A stretch of 64,000 nt of DNA from Emticicia sp. BO119 (GTDB lineage Bacteria; Bacteroidota; Bacteroidia; Cytophagales; Spirosomataceae): the NCBI RefSeq assembly GCF_013912375.1, contig NZ_JACETV010000002.1:124001-188000 (forward strand). The letters run 5' to 3'. The notes under the pieces were generated by a model, which worked only from the letters and a program-made list of their open reading frames with translations, had not been told where the DNA came from and ran no database searches. A program made the translations under genes and the position numbers. Positions 36,823 through 45,965 of this stretch are shown here, piece after piece (the stretch's first letter is position 1; each line of letters opens with the position of its first letter).

Positions 36823-37602
36823 TCAAAGTAATTTATGTTCAATTCCATAACGAATTAAATCTGCACTGTTTGAAGAGTTTGTTCGTCTAAGCATATTTTT
36901 TCTATGAGTCTTAACTGTGTGAACACTTATATAAAGTTTAGTAGCTATCTGTTCACTGTTTAATCCTTCCGAAATCCACTTCAATATTTCAATTTCCCTT
37001 TTACTAAGCAATTTGTTTTCATCCACATTGAGATAAAACTCTAAATTACTGGAGACCTCCCATTGGTTTTTTTCACTATTTAATAGTTCTATTTGTTGTG
37101 TTACTTTTTCTTCTCCGGTATCTGGAACTTTAGTAACAAAGCCATAAAAACCCAGTGGGAAATAATCAGATTCACGTCGAATGATTTTGTATTGCTGACA
37201 ATAAAATCTCTTTTTCTTTTTTTTATCAGTTATCGGAATAGTCATTTTAAATCGTATGTCAGGCATTTTTTTACCTTTCAGGCTATCAAATAAAATGATT
37301 TGCTGGTTCAGGCATTTATTATCAATTTCTGCTGGTACTTCCAGTATGTAGTCAGTAAACTTAAGCCCCCCTTCCAGAAAGGCTCCTAATGGGTGCCCCA
37401 TAACTTCTTCAACACCTTCACCGATAAAAGGATAAGTACCCGTCTGGAAATCTGCTACAAAAACAGCTATCGAAAAGTTTTTTAAAAACTTTTCGGCTGA
37501 AACAACCTCTCTGATTTCTTCGGAATAATTATACTTTTCTAAATCGGGATTCTCAATCTTATCTAAATATTCAAGAAAAGTTATAGCGGTTTTCTTTTTC
37601 AT
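36823..37602 (-). CDS. PAS-like/LuxR-type transcriptional regulator
   Basis: This regulator of 259 residues has no receiver domain. The N-terminal 170 residues look PAS-like (SIAVFVADFQTGTYPFIGEGVEEVM, shown here in part, then ICM-like strands and KKKKRFYCQQYKIIRRES). The C-terminal LuxR helix-turn-helix is LSKREIEILKWISEGLNSEQ followed by IATKLYISVHTVKTHRKN. Such proteins in Bacteroidota sense small molecules or redox state by the PAS fold, but the ligand here is unknown. It is divergent from the first exported repeat protein, and the gap holds the second copy of the shared operator. Confidence 0.85.
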   Translation of the reverse strand: MKKKTAITFLEYLDKIENPDLEKYNYSEEIREVVSAEKFLKNFSIAVFVADFQTGTYPFIGEGVEEVMGHPLGAFLEGGLKFTDYILEVPAEIDNKCLNQQIILFDSLKGKKMPDIRFKMTIPITDKKKKKRFYCQQYKIIRRESDYFPLGFYGFVTKVPDTGEEKVTQQIELLNSEKNQWEVSSNLEFYLNVDENKLLSKREIEILKWISEGLNSEQIATKLYISVHTVKTHRKNMLRRTNSSNSADLIRYGIEHKLL

Positions 37603-37647
37603 ATTTCATGCATTGTTATTAAGCGAAATTCTAATAAAAGTCTGAAA

Positions 37648-37696
37648 AATACCTAAAAAGGGGTATTGTGCATCACTCTTCAAATATACAATTTTG
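37648..37696. promoter_or_regulatory. Shared operator/promoter, site 2, upstream of the exported-protein cluster
   Basis: AATACCT (37648-37654), 5 bases, then GGGGTATTGT (37660-37669) repeat site 1 exactly outside the spacer. On the + strand CAATTTTG (37689-37696) sits 20 bases after the TTG, a near match to the box in site 1. If used, the transcript for the 37869 gene has a leader of about 165 bases. Confidence 0.55.
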
Positions 37697-37868
37697 CACA
37701 TATAAGCAAGCTTTAGTGGATTGAAAAATTATCGGGTAAATCATCTCAAACAGATAACATTATCAGATAGGGTGTAACTATTGCCACCTGGAGTAAGCGG
37801 TTTCGAAAAACCAAAAAGAAATTTCCTGAAATGTAAAGATTAATTAATTCTGTCAAACCCAATAAAAA

Positions 37869-39362
37869 ATGAAAAAAATCTTACTTTCAATGATTGTCTT
37901 GATGAGTTCATTAACTGGTTTTTCCCAAACTATTACTTTAGCAGGTTCTACTTACTACGGTACTGGTTATTGTTCTGCAACTGATGCCAACAAAACCTAT
38001 AATTTAAGAAATACGCCTCATAACGGAAGAAATCAATATGAGTTTGGTTTTTCAGGTCAGTATGGGGTGGGGTGCAGTTTTATTATGAGATGGAATACCA
38101 CAGCATGGGAATTGGTTAGTAAAGAACAGGTAAGTCCGTCAGAGTTTCAATATACAACACTTACAACTCTTGCAGGTAATTTCCCGACACCCCCTTGTGG
38201 CTATGGTTTTGGGGGCACTATCAGTGGTGACTGCACAGAAGCCTGTTCTAATTTTATGACCTTAGGTGGCGGAGGAACGATTTGCATCGGAACCTCTGCT
38301 ACACTTACTGCAAGCGGGTGCACAGGGACAGTATTCTGGAATAACGGGGGTGGCATAGGAACAAGTATAACGGTTTCACCAACAAGTTCCACGACCTATA
38401 GTGTTACATGTAGTGCTCCTGATTATTGTATTGGTAGTGTAACGGTGAATGTTACTGCTCCACCAACGCCACAGATCAGTATTTTAGGTACAGGGGTTAC
38501 CAATGAAGGAGATAATAATTACACTGCTTGTAGCGGAACATCCATTCAACTTTATTGTGGTGGTTGCAGTATTATCCCAAGAATAATGAATTGGTCGAAC
38601 GGAACCACCTCTTCCAGTAATTTATCTGCTGCTTTTACCCCAGATGTTTCAAGTAGTTATTTTGCTACCCAAACAATAGATGGGTGTACCAGTTTGGTTG
38701 GTAATACAGTAAATCTGACCCTGAAAAATAAAATAATTGTAGAGGCCAGTAATAATAACTTTTGTAAAGGGACTTCTACAACATTAACAGCAAGTGGATG
38801 TACAGGTACAATTATCTGGGATAATGATGCCGGAACCGGAGCGTCGGTTGTTGTTGTACCTCCTTATACCATGACCTATACAGCCACCTGTAGCGATACA
38901 CAGGTTTGTAACGGCGGTATTACAATAAATGTTACGGTGCCTGCGCCTGTTGCTCCTACAATAACAGCAAGTGCAACGGTGTTATGCCCCAACACTTCGA
39001 TTACTTTAACAGGAAATGGCTGTACAATGGGGAACTATTTATGGAGTAATGGTGCTACAACCAACTATAGTATAAATGTAAATGCACCAGGTTCTTACTC
39101 ACTCGTTTGTTCAACTAATTTGCACGGTTGTACAAGTCCTCAAAGTAGTGTTATCAATATTACATCAGTAGGAGCAGACCTGACCTTAAGCGGGACAGCC
39201 TCATCTGGTGATCGTCAGGCCACACAAACTATTACCTCAACACAGAGTATTCCCGCTAATATCCAGACGGGTTATTATGCCGGTAAAAGTATTACGCTCA
39301 ATCCGACATTTACTGTATTAAACGGAGCAGTATTTAATGCCGAAATAAAGACTTGCCAGTGA
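37869..39362 (+). CDS. Secreted Ig-like repeat protein with a C-terminal coathanger-type module
   Basis: This is an exported protein of 497 residues with a signal peptide ending in TGFSQ. It contains about four Cys-paired Ig-like repeats of the type ICIGTSATLTASGCTGTVFW followed by TTYSVTC, common in Bacteroidota surface proteins. The last 50 residues (YYAGKSITLNPTF, then GAVFNAEIKTCQ) are a diverged version of the tail shared by three proteins downstream. That tail resembles the short C-terminal module named 3-coathanger stack (GCX-ending) in protein family collections. Function is not known; adhesion or matrix formation is likely. It is the first gene after the regulator cluster. Confidence 0.75.
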   Translation: MKKILLSMIVLMSSLTGFSQTITLAGSTYYGTGYCSATDANKTYNLRNTPHNGRNQYEFGFSGQYGVGCSFIMRWNTTAWELVSKEQVSPSEFQYTTLTTLAGNFPTPPCGYGFGGTISGDCTEACSNFMTLGGGGTICIGTSATLTASGCTGTVFWNNGGGIGTSITVSPTSSTTYSVTCSAPDYCIGSVTVNVTAPPTPQISILGTGVTNEGDNNYTACSGTSIQLYCGGCSIIPRIMNWSNGTTSSSNLSAAFTPDVSSSYFATQTIDGCTSLVGNTVNLTLKNKIIVEASNNNFCKGTSTTLTASGCTGTIIWDNDAGTGASVVVVPPYTMTYTATCSDTQVCNGGITINVTVPAPVAPTITASATVLCPNTSITLTGNGCTMGNYLWSNGATTNYSINVNAPGSYSLVCSTNLHGCTSPQSSVINITSVGADLTLSGTASSGDRQATQTITSTQSIPANIQTGYYAGKSITLNPTFTVLNGAVFNAEIKTCQ

Positions 39363-39510
39363 TACTGTTCAAGAATCATGAAAAATACCAGTTATTAACG
39401 AAATTATAAAATTTCATTTGCCCCGAATCCTACAGCAAAATTTTGACTGTATAGCTCTAAAAAGTATCAAAAATAATAAGTCGAACATAGTTTATATAAA
39501 AACTCAGAAA

Positions 39511-40587
39511 ATGAAAAAAACCTCTATCCTTATTGTAACATTTGTATATGGCTTCTTGCTACAACTCAATGCTCAGACCATCCGTCGTGTAAATAATACT
39601 CCTGGTTTAAATGACCCTAATGTATATACTACCTTGCAGGCTGCACATGATGCTGCTGACCCAGGTGATATTATTTCGCTTGAACCATCTGTAAATCCAA
39701 ATTATGGTGAAGGGACTATTATTAAAACGGTACATATTGTAGGACCTGGTTACTATTTAGATAAAAACCCAAATACTTTTTTTGATAAAAGAGTGCCATC
39801 AGTTGGCGGTATAACATTTGAGAATGGTAGTCAGAATAGTTCAATTACAAGTGTAGCTTTCGGCGGTGTTTCTATAAACGCAGAAAATATTAAGGTCGAA
39901 CGGTGTCTTTTTCACTCAGTTAACACTGGTGTAAGCGGTAGGATTGTTTCGGGTTCTACTTCCACTGGTAACGGCAGTATTATAAAAAACAATATATTCC
40001 GTTATATTTTCGGGTCAGGTGGAGGGAGTAGTAATATGACTATTACCAACAATATTATAGTTGGCTTCAGAGGGCTTTGGTTAATCGAAAATGTTAGTAA
40101 TAGTATTATATCCTATAATACTTTTGGAGCCGAAAATTTTATTTATCAAGCAACTAATTCTACCATAACTAATAATATTTTTGATGCTCGTGCCCTTTTG
40201 AGCGGAGCCACAATATGTAATAATTGTCTGGGTTCAAGTATTTCCAATAATTTGTGTACAAATATTAATGGTTTACCTTCTGGTAGTGGAAATATCAACG
40301 GAGTTAACCCCAGTACTATATTTCTGAATGGTGGAAATCCATGGGGTTATGATTATAATGGTGGCACCATGTATGCGGTAGATAATGATTTCCAGCTTGC
40401 CCCTAACTCTCCTGCTAAAACCGCCGCCGCTGGCGGTGGGGAAGCAGGAGCTTTTGGTAATGGAGCTAATGCTTACAGGCTCTCAGGTCTGCCAAAATCA
40501 CCAATTATCACTTCATTTACCAATACTGGCTCAGGTAGCAATACAACTCCGTTAAGTATTACTATCAGTGTAAGGTCAAACAACTGA
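39511..40587 (+). CDS. Secreted parallel beta-helix protein
   Basis: This protein of 358 residues starts at ATG 39511 and has a signal peptide ending in LNAQT. The body has short repeated strands with Asn ladders, such as SIIKNNIFRYIFGS, NMTITNNIIVGF, NSIISYNTFGAENF and STITNNIFDA, which is the pattern of a right-handed parallel beta-helix. It lacks both a T9SS tail and the GCN tail of its neighbours. It is followed by the large repeat protein after 13 bases, so the two are co-transcribed. Function is unknown; carbohydrate binding or adhesion is possible. Confidence 0.72.
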   Translation: MKKTSILIVTFVYGFLLQLNAQTIRRVNNTPGLNDPNVYTTLQAAHDAADPGDIISLEPSVNPNYGEGTIIKTVHIVGPGYYLDKNPNTFFDKRVPSVGGITFENGSQNSSITSVAFGGVSINAENIKVERCLFHSVNTGVSGRIVSGSTSTGNGSIIKNNIFRYIFGSGGGSSNMTITNNIIVGFRGLWLIENVSNSIISYNTFGAENFIYQATNSTITNNIFDARALLSGATICNNCLGSSISNNLCTNINGLPSGSGNINGVNPSTIFLNGGNPWGYDYNGGTMYAVDNDFQLAPNSPAKTAAAGGGEAGAFGNGANAYRLSGLPKSPIITSFTNTGSGSNTTPLSITISVRSNN

Positions 40588-40600
40588 AAAAATCCTGCTT

Positions 40601-43600
40601 ATGAAATACCCCGTTTTACGTTCGGTAATTCTGATAGGATTTAGCTTTCTGTGGTCAGTCTCAGTTTTTGCTCAGAATACTATTACCCGAATCGAATATT
40701 ATTTCGATTTTGACCCCGGTCATGGCAATGGTATGGCTATCAGTTTTACACCAGATACCGCTCTTACGGTCAATAATGTAGATCTACCAGTCAGTAACAT
40801 TCAGAATGGATTTCATTTCCTGGGTGTACGGGCTAAAGACAGCCAGAATACCTGGAGCACTACGGTTATACGTCCGTTTTTAAAAGAACATATTCTTATC
40901 TCGTCTATTCCTGTTGGCTTTGTTGACAGGCTTGAATATTTTATCGATACAGATCCTGGTTCTGGCAATGGTACAGCTGTACCTTTTACAGCCAACACTT
41001 CTAATGATATAGTCTTTACTGTTCCGCTTTCTGCTGTAAGCGAGGGCATGCACAGAATCTCGGTAAGAGCAAGAGATAATGACGGCCAATGGAGCACTGT
41101 GGTTGTACGGCCATTTATAAAAGCCACTATTCCAACGGCGGGGTCTTTGAGTAATATGGTACAAGTAGAGTACTTCATTGATTTCGACCCGGGTTTTGGC
41201 AACGCTGCTGCTGTGAGTTTTCAACCGGGCAGCCAGATTAATAATCTGAACATTATGGCAAACCTGACGGGTATCCCTGTTGGTACTCACAAATTATTTG
41301 TAAGGGCCAAAAATGCTCTTGGAATATGGGGTACAGTAGGCATGAGAGAATTTACAATCTGTAATACTCCCGTAAATGCCACTATTACCGTAACAGGCAA
41401 TGCAGAGGTCTGCCAAGGGCAAAACGTCAGTTTAAGTGTGGCATCAGGTTATACTTATCAATGGACTTTCAATGGTTCAGACATTTCGGGTGCTAATAGT
41501 AATACGTATGCAGTAAACCAAACAGGTGAATATTCAGTAAAAATTACTAATAATGGCTGTATTTCAACGGCTACGCCTGTAAAAATTACCGTCAATAACA
41601 ATACATCTGCCCCAACAGTCGCTACCTCTACACCCACCATTTGTAAAGGGTCAGCAGCAGTGTTGCAGGTAAGTAATTGTAATGGCACTGTGACCTGGAA
41701 TACAGGTAGTACGGCAAACCCATTGATTATTAGTCCGGGTTCTACCACCAGTTATACTGCCACGTGCCGTCCGATAGGTTGTACTATAAGTCCTACCAGT
41801 GAACCTGTACAAATAACTGTGGTTGATTCCCCAGCCGCCTTGGTAATTAATGGCGCACCAGGTTCGGCTGTCTGCCCAAATACCAGTTCTACCTTAACAC
41901 TTACCGGCTGCACAGGTGGTATTTTATGGAGTAACGGTGCTACCACCAGTAGTGTTACAGTCAGCACGCTGCAAACCACCATTTATACAGCCACCTGTAC
42001 GCTTAATACCTGCACTGCAACAATTAATAAAACAATAACAGTCGTTTCACCTTCGCCAGCTTCACTGGTTATCAATACTGCCAATAAAAATATCTGTGCC
42101 GGAGAGTCTGTTACACTCACGGCCTCGAATTGTACAGGTGGAGCCATCGTGTGGAGCAGTGGTGCAAGCGGTAGTTCGGTTTCTGTAAACCCCGGCGTAA
42201 CCACAACTTATACAGCTACTTGTCAGATAGGTTCATGTACAGCACCAAGCGTGAATGCTGTTCAGGTATTTGTACGTGGTATAACCAATACGCCCATTAT
42301 TACCACACCAAGCCAGACAATCTGCAAAGGAACAAAGGTAAAACTCACTGCTGTTTACTGCTATGGTACAACCATCTGGAGTACTGGTGAAAAAGGAAAT
42401 TCAATTGAAGTAATGCCACAGGTAACTACAGATTATTCGGCCACCTGCCAGCTTAATAATTGTTCAAGCGTTAATAGTAATATAACCACTATAACTGTTT
42501 CTGATTGTCCTGATCCGAATACCAATGTTACATACATAGAATATTTCTTCGATAACGACCCTGGCTTTGGCAATGGAACCGCCATCGGTGGGTTTTCTGC
42601 AAATCCTGCTATCAATAATCTGAATGTAAGTATTCATGTCGGTAATTTATCTGAAGGATTTCACTGGTTGACTGTTCGGGCAAAAGACGGTAATGATAAA
42701 TGGGGGTCTATTTCCATAAGACCCTTTTTAAAGATAGCAACGGCACCGGCTACACCATCTGATATTGTAAAAGTAGAGTATTTCTTCGATAATGACCCTG
42801 GATTTGGAAACGCGACTAATTATCCTATTACGGCCGGACAGCAATTGAATAATCTGGTGATTAGTATGCCTATCAACACCTTAAGCGAAGGGCAACACTG
42901 GCTAAGCGTAAGAGTAAAAGACGTTGATAATAAATGGACGACTGTTGTGGTAAGGCCATTTGTAAAAGAAGCCGTTGAGATAGCCGGAACGCTTAATAAT
43001 GCCGAGTACTTTATTGATACCGACCCCGGTTTTGGCAATGGTACAAACCTGCCTATATCGGGTTCTAGCTTTACAAATAGCAATGGTCGTGAGGCCGCTA
43101 TTACAGCCGGAGCAACTTCGGGAACTATCAATAGTGCTATTAACCTGACAAATGTCAGCAACGGAGAGCACCGGTTGTTTGTGCGTGCCAAAGACACCAA
43201 TAACAAATGGGGTACTGTTGGTGTAGCCAACTTCTACAAGCAAACCAATATTGCTTTTGTAGGAGCAGCGGCGCCAACCTCATCTTGTACGATTAGTCAG
43301 TTTAGTATTCCGTTTACTATATCGGGCACTTATAATGCAGGCAATGTATTTACTGCTCAATTGTCTGATAAATTCGGCGATTTCAGTAATCCTATTAATT
43401 TAGGAACGCTCACAAGCACTGCTGCGGGTACTATTACGGCCAAAGTACCTTATGGTACGCCATACGGCACAGGCTATCAGATTAGAATAATTTCTTCAAA
43501 TCCGGTAATTACTACTAATCCGTCGAAAACGTTTTCGGTTACTTCTATTTGTCCGTTGCCTTGTGCAGGTATTTTAAGTTTAGCCTCGCCTGCGGATGAT

Positions 43601-43777
43601 TATTCGAGTTTATCTGTCATCAAAAGTGCCAATGCAGTTAGTGGAAGCATATCGGCCAGCAATAAAGTAAGTAATAATGCCAATGTTACTTATCAGGCCA
43701 AATCTATCCTTTTAACGACTGGTTTCAGGGCTGATGCAGGCACAGTATTTAAAGCAGAAGTTGGGGGGTGTAATTGA
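40601..43777 (+). CDS. Large secreted protein with EYF-DPG-GNG and Ig-like repeats, GCN tail
   Basis: This is an exported protein of 1058 residues with a signal peptide ending in SVFAQ. Six units of about 80 residues carry the motif EYF-(I/F)-D-x-DPG-x-GN-(G/A), followed by a G-x-H-x-L-x-VRAKD-x-x-x-W segment. Three units lie in the first 240 residues and three between about 645 and 885. Between them are about four Cys-paired Ig-like repeats (TICKGSAAVLQVSNCNGTVTW type). The C-terminal 75 residues end in TYQAKSILL, AGTVFKAEVGGCN. The acidic DxDPGxGNG loop may bind calcium, which is inference. It is probably a surface adhesin or matrix protein. Confidence 0.75.
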   Translation: MKYPVLRSVILIGFSFLWSVSVFAQNTITRIEYYFDFDPGHGNGMAISFTPDTALTVNNVDLPVSNIQNGFHFLGVRAKDSQNTWSTTVIRPFLKEHILISSIPVGFVDRLEYFIDTDPGSGNGTAVPFTANTSNDIVFTVPLSAVSEGMHRISVRARDNDGQWSTVVVRPFIKATIPTAGSLSNMVQVEYFIDFDPGFGNAAAVSFQPGSQINNLNIMANLTGIPVGTHKLFVRAKNALGIWGTVGMREFTICNTPVNATITVTGNAEVCQGQNVSLSVASGYTYQWTFNGSDISGANSNTYAVNQTGEYSVKITNNGCISTATPVKITVNNNTSAPTVATSTPTICKGSAAVLQVSNCNGTVTWNTGSTANPLIISPGSTTSYTATCRPIGCTISPTSEPVQITVVDSPAALVINGAPGSAVCPNTSSTLTLTGCTGGILWSNGATTSSVTVSTLQTTIYTATCTLNTCTATINKTITVVSPSPASLVINTANKNICAGESVTLTASNCTGGAIVWSSGASGSSVSVNPGVTTTYTATCQIGSCTAPSVNAVQVFVRGITNTPIITTPSQTICKGTKVKLTAVYCYGTTIWSTGEKGNSIEVMPQVTTDYSATCQLNNCSSVNSNITTITVSDCPDPNTNVTYIEYFFDNDPGFGNGTAIGGFSANPAINNLNVSIHVGNLSEGFHWLTVRAKDGNDKWGSISIRPFLKIATAPATPSDIVKVEYFFDNDPGFGNATNYPITAGQQLNNLVISMPINTLSEGQHWLSVRVKDVDNKWTTVVVRPFVKEAVEIAGTLNNAEYFIDTDPGFGNGTNLPISGSSFTNSNGREAAITAGATSGTINSAINLTNVSNGEHRLFVRAKDTNNKWGTVGVANFYKQTNIAFVGAAAPTSSCTISQFSIPFTISGTYNAGNVFTAQLSDKFGDFSNPINLGTLTSTAAGTITAKVPYGTPYGTGYQIRIISSNPVITTNPSKTFSVTSICPLPCAGILSLASPADDYSSLSVIKSANAVSGSISASNKVSNNANVTYQAKSILLTTGFRADAGTVFKAEVGGCN

Positions 43778-43783
43778 TGTAAG

Positions 43784-43815
43784 GGAGCAATCGGTAAAAT
43801 CGGTTGCTCCGTTTT
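43784..43815 (+). terminator. Rho-independent terminator
   Basis: The stem GGAGCAATCG / CGGTTGCTCC, closed by a short loop, is followed by GTTTT, six bases after the stop of the large repeat protein. It separates the first and second groups of exported proteins. Confidence 0.75.
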
Positions 43816-43966
43816 AACATAGTCTGCATTTGTATTGGCTATTACCTAAAAGGAGTACAACTCAAAAGTGGCAAGTGTATGCTGGTGATTAAGAGGTGAC
43901 GGGAGATAGCCAGAATGTAAGAGTTTTTACATAGAAATCGCGAGGCCTGTGAATCAATTTTATTTT

Positions 43967-45940
43967 ATGAAAACACATTTTTTATTTTTTTTTCTGCTTT
44001 CTACAACATCTATTCTGGGGCAGACCATCCGTTATGTTAAAGTAGGAGGTGGAGGTGCTGGAACATCCTGGATAGATGCTTCAGGAAATCTGCAACAAAT
44101 GATTAATATCAGCAATGCAAATGATATAATTTTTGTGGCATCCGGAACTTACTATCCAACAGTTTCAGCCAATAGTAGTAATCCAGGATTACCGTATTAT
44201 TCTTTCCTGCTGAAAGCCAATATAAAAATTTATGGGGGATTCGGCGGGTTTGAAACCAGTTTGAATCAACGGATATTGAATCCTGACAATCCCAGCATTT
44301 TAAGCGGAGATGTTGATAAAAATGATTTTTTAACTAATGGTATCAGTACCTTTATTTATGGTACTAATAGCAGGCATGTTGTTATAGCTGTGGGAGAAGT
44401 AGGTTCTCTGAAAATTGATGGTTTTACGATAACCGGTGGTGAAGCTGATTTTATCGGAGGGCTTGATGAAGAGTTTTTGGTGAATGGGTTTAGTATAAAA
44501 ACAAGAAACGGGGGTGGGTTGTATATAGATTCAGCTTCTCCACAATTACATAATTGCCAGTTTATCGGAAACAAGTCACTTGATTTTGGGGCGGGGATTT
44601 ATACTACAAATTCATCGGCCTCTATCTACAATACTCATTTCTCAAAGAATGTATGTATTAATTTCGGTGGTGGGATTTGCAACTATTCATCAAATTCGAT
44701 TGTAGTTAATAATTGTGAGTTTTTAGAAAACTATGGAGGATCAGGAGGGGGAATTTATAATTATTCTACTTCAAGCAATATTGAGAATTGCAACTTTAGT
44801 AGAAATAAGACGAGTAATTATAGAGGAGGAAGTGGAACCTCAGTAAATCATGGCTTTGGAGGAGGGCTTTACGACAGACTTTCTCCTGATTTATCTGTCA
44901 CAAATTGCTTGTTTGAAGAAAATACTGCACTTGATGGTGGCGGAGCTGCCTACAGCCAAAGTCTTGTTCTGATGTCGAAATGTACAATTAAATCAAATAA
45001 TACAGCTATTGAAGGGTATGCGGCCTATGGCTGGGGAGGAGGAGGAATTTTATTAATCTCTACGCTGGATTTGCCCATAAAATGCCGGATTACAGATTGT
45101 ATTATTTCTGGCAATAAATCTCCTGGATTTGGTGGGGGGCTTTCCAGCCAATCAGATGCAATTATTACTGATTGTATTTTTTCTGGCAATAAAGCCAAAA
45201 GTGGGGCTGGAATTTTTAATTATTTTGCTGGTCAAACCTTTATTACCAACTGTACCTTTTCGGGAAATAATGCTACAGATGATGAAATCTGGTATATTGC
45301 CGAACTCGGAGGAGCCGGAGGAGCGGTAGGTAATGCTATTAATTCATCTGCTAATATAAGGAATTGCATCAGCTATGGGAATAGCAGTGAGATTTCTAAC
45401 TTATATGGTTACGCTAACGTGAATACAACTGTTAGTTATAGCCTGATACGGGGTGGATATGCAGCCGGAACCTCTATTATTGATAGCAATCCACTTTTTA
45501 GTAATGCGCCAACTTTTGAAACAGCTCCTTTTGCCGGGGGGGATTATCATATTTCGCTCAATAGTCCTGCGTTAAATGCGGGTAATAAAACTGTATTTGA
45601 TGCTGGACAAACGCCTGATTTATCAGCAGTAATAAAAGACCTTGAAGGTGCAAATCGGGTATCTTATTGTACGGTGGATATTGGCGTTTATGAATCAACC
45701 AGCAACTTTGGTTGTCCGCCACCTTGTTTAGTTTTACAGACGCTTGTTTCTCCAACTGACAACATCAATAGTGGTGTGATTGAAAAAAAAGCCTCTGCAA
45801 CAAACGGGAAAATTCAGGCATCTAATCAGATTACTGGTACAGCCAATGTAACTTATCAAGCGAAATCAATACTTCTTAGTCCGAATTTCAAAGCTGATGC
45901 CGGGACTGTATTTAAGGCTGAGATTGGGGGGTGTAATTGA
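43967..45940 (+). CDS. Secreted beta-helix protein (pectate-lyase-like repeats) with GCN tail
   Basis: This exported protein of 657 residues starts at ATG 43967 with a signal peptide ending in ILGQT. The N-terminal part IRYVKVGGGGAGTSWIDASG is typical of Bacteroidota surface beta-helix proteins. Strand-turn units with Asn and Gly-rich turns follow: LHNCQFIGNKSLDFGAGIYT, NCEFLENYGGSGGGIYNY and TNCTFSGNNATDDE. The C-terminal 75 residues end in TYQAKSILL and AGTVFKAEIGGCN, the same tail as in its neighbours. Function is unknown. A diverged copy of the shared operator (ATTACCT, then GGAGTACAA, at 43841-43860) lies about 107 bases upstream. Confidence 0.76.
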   Translation: MKTHFLFFFLLSTTSILGQTIRYVKVGGGGAGTSWIDASGNLQQMINISNANDIIFVASGTYYPTVSANSSNPGLPYYSFLLKANIKIYGGFGGFETSLNQRILNPDNPSILSGDVDKNDFLTNGISTFIYGTNSRHVVIAVGEVGSLKIDGFTITGGEADFIGGLDEEFLVNGFSIKTRNGGGLYIDSASPQLHNCQFIGNKSLDFGAGIYTTNSSASIYNTHFSKNVCINFGGGICNYSSNSIVVNNCEFLENYGGSGGGIYNYSTSSNIENCNFSRNKTSNYRGGSGTSVNHGFGGGLYDRLSPDLSVTNCLFEENTALDGGGAAYSQSLVLMSKCTIKSNNTAIEGYAAYGWGGGGILLISTLDLPIKCRITDCIISGNKSPGFGGGLSSQSDAIITDCIFSGNKAKSGAGIFNYFAGQTFITNCTFSGNNATDDEIWYIAELGGAGGAVGNAINSSANIRNCISYGNSSEISNLYGYANVNTTVSYSLIRGGYAAGTSIIDSNPLFSNAPTFETAPFAGGDYHISLNSPALNAGNKTVFDAGQTPDLSAVIKDLEGANRVSYCTVDIGVYESTSNFGCPPPCLVLQTLVSPTDNINSGVIEKKASATNGKIQASNQITGTANVTYQAKSILLSPNFKADAGTVFKAEIGGCN

Positions 45941-45965
45941 TAATAATTAAAAACCTGATTGCAAC

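Noticed and set aside
39418-39510. N-terminal extension of the beta-helix protein
   Set aside because: It would bury the clear signal peptide that begins at ATG 39511.
44356-44574. Minus-strand frames within the exported-protein genes
   Set aside because: They mirror repetitive coding sequence on the + strand and lack start context or recognisable domains.
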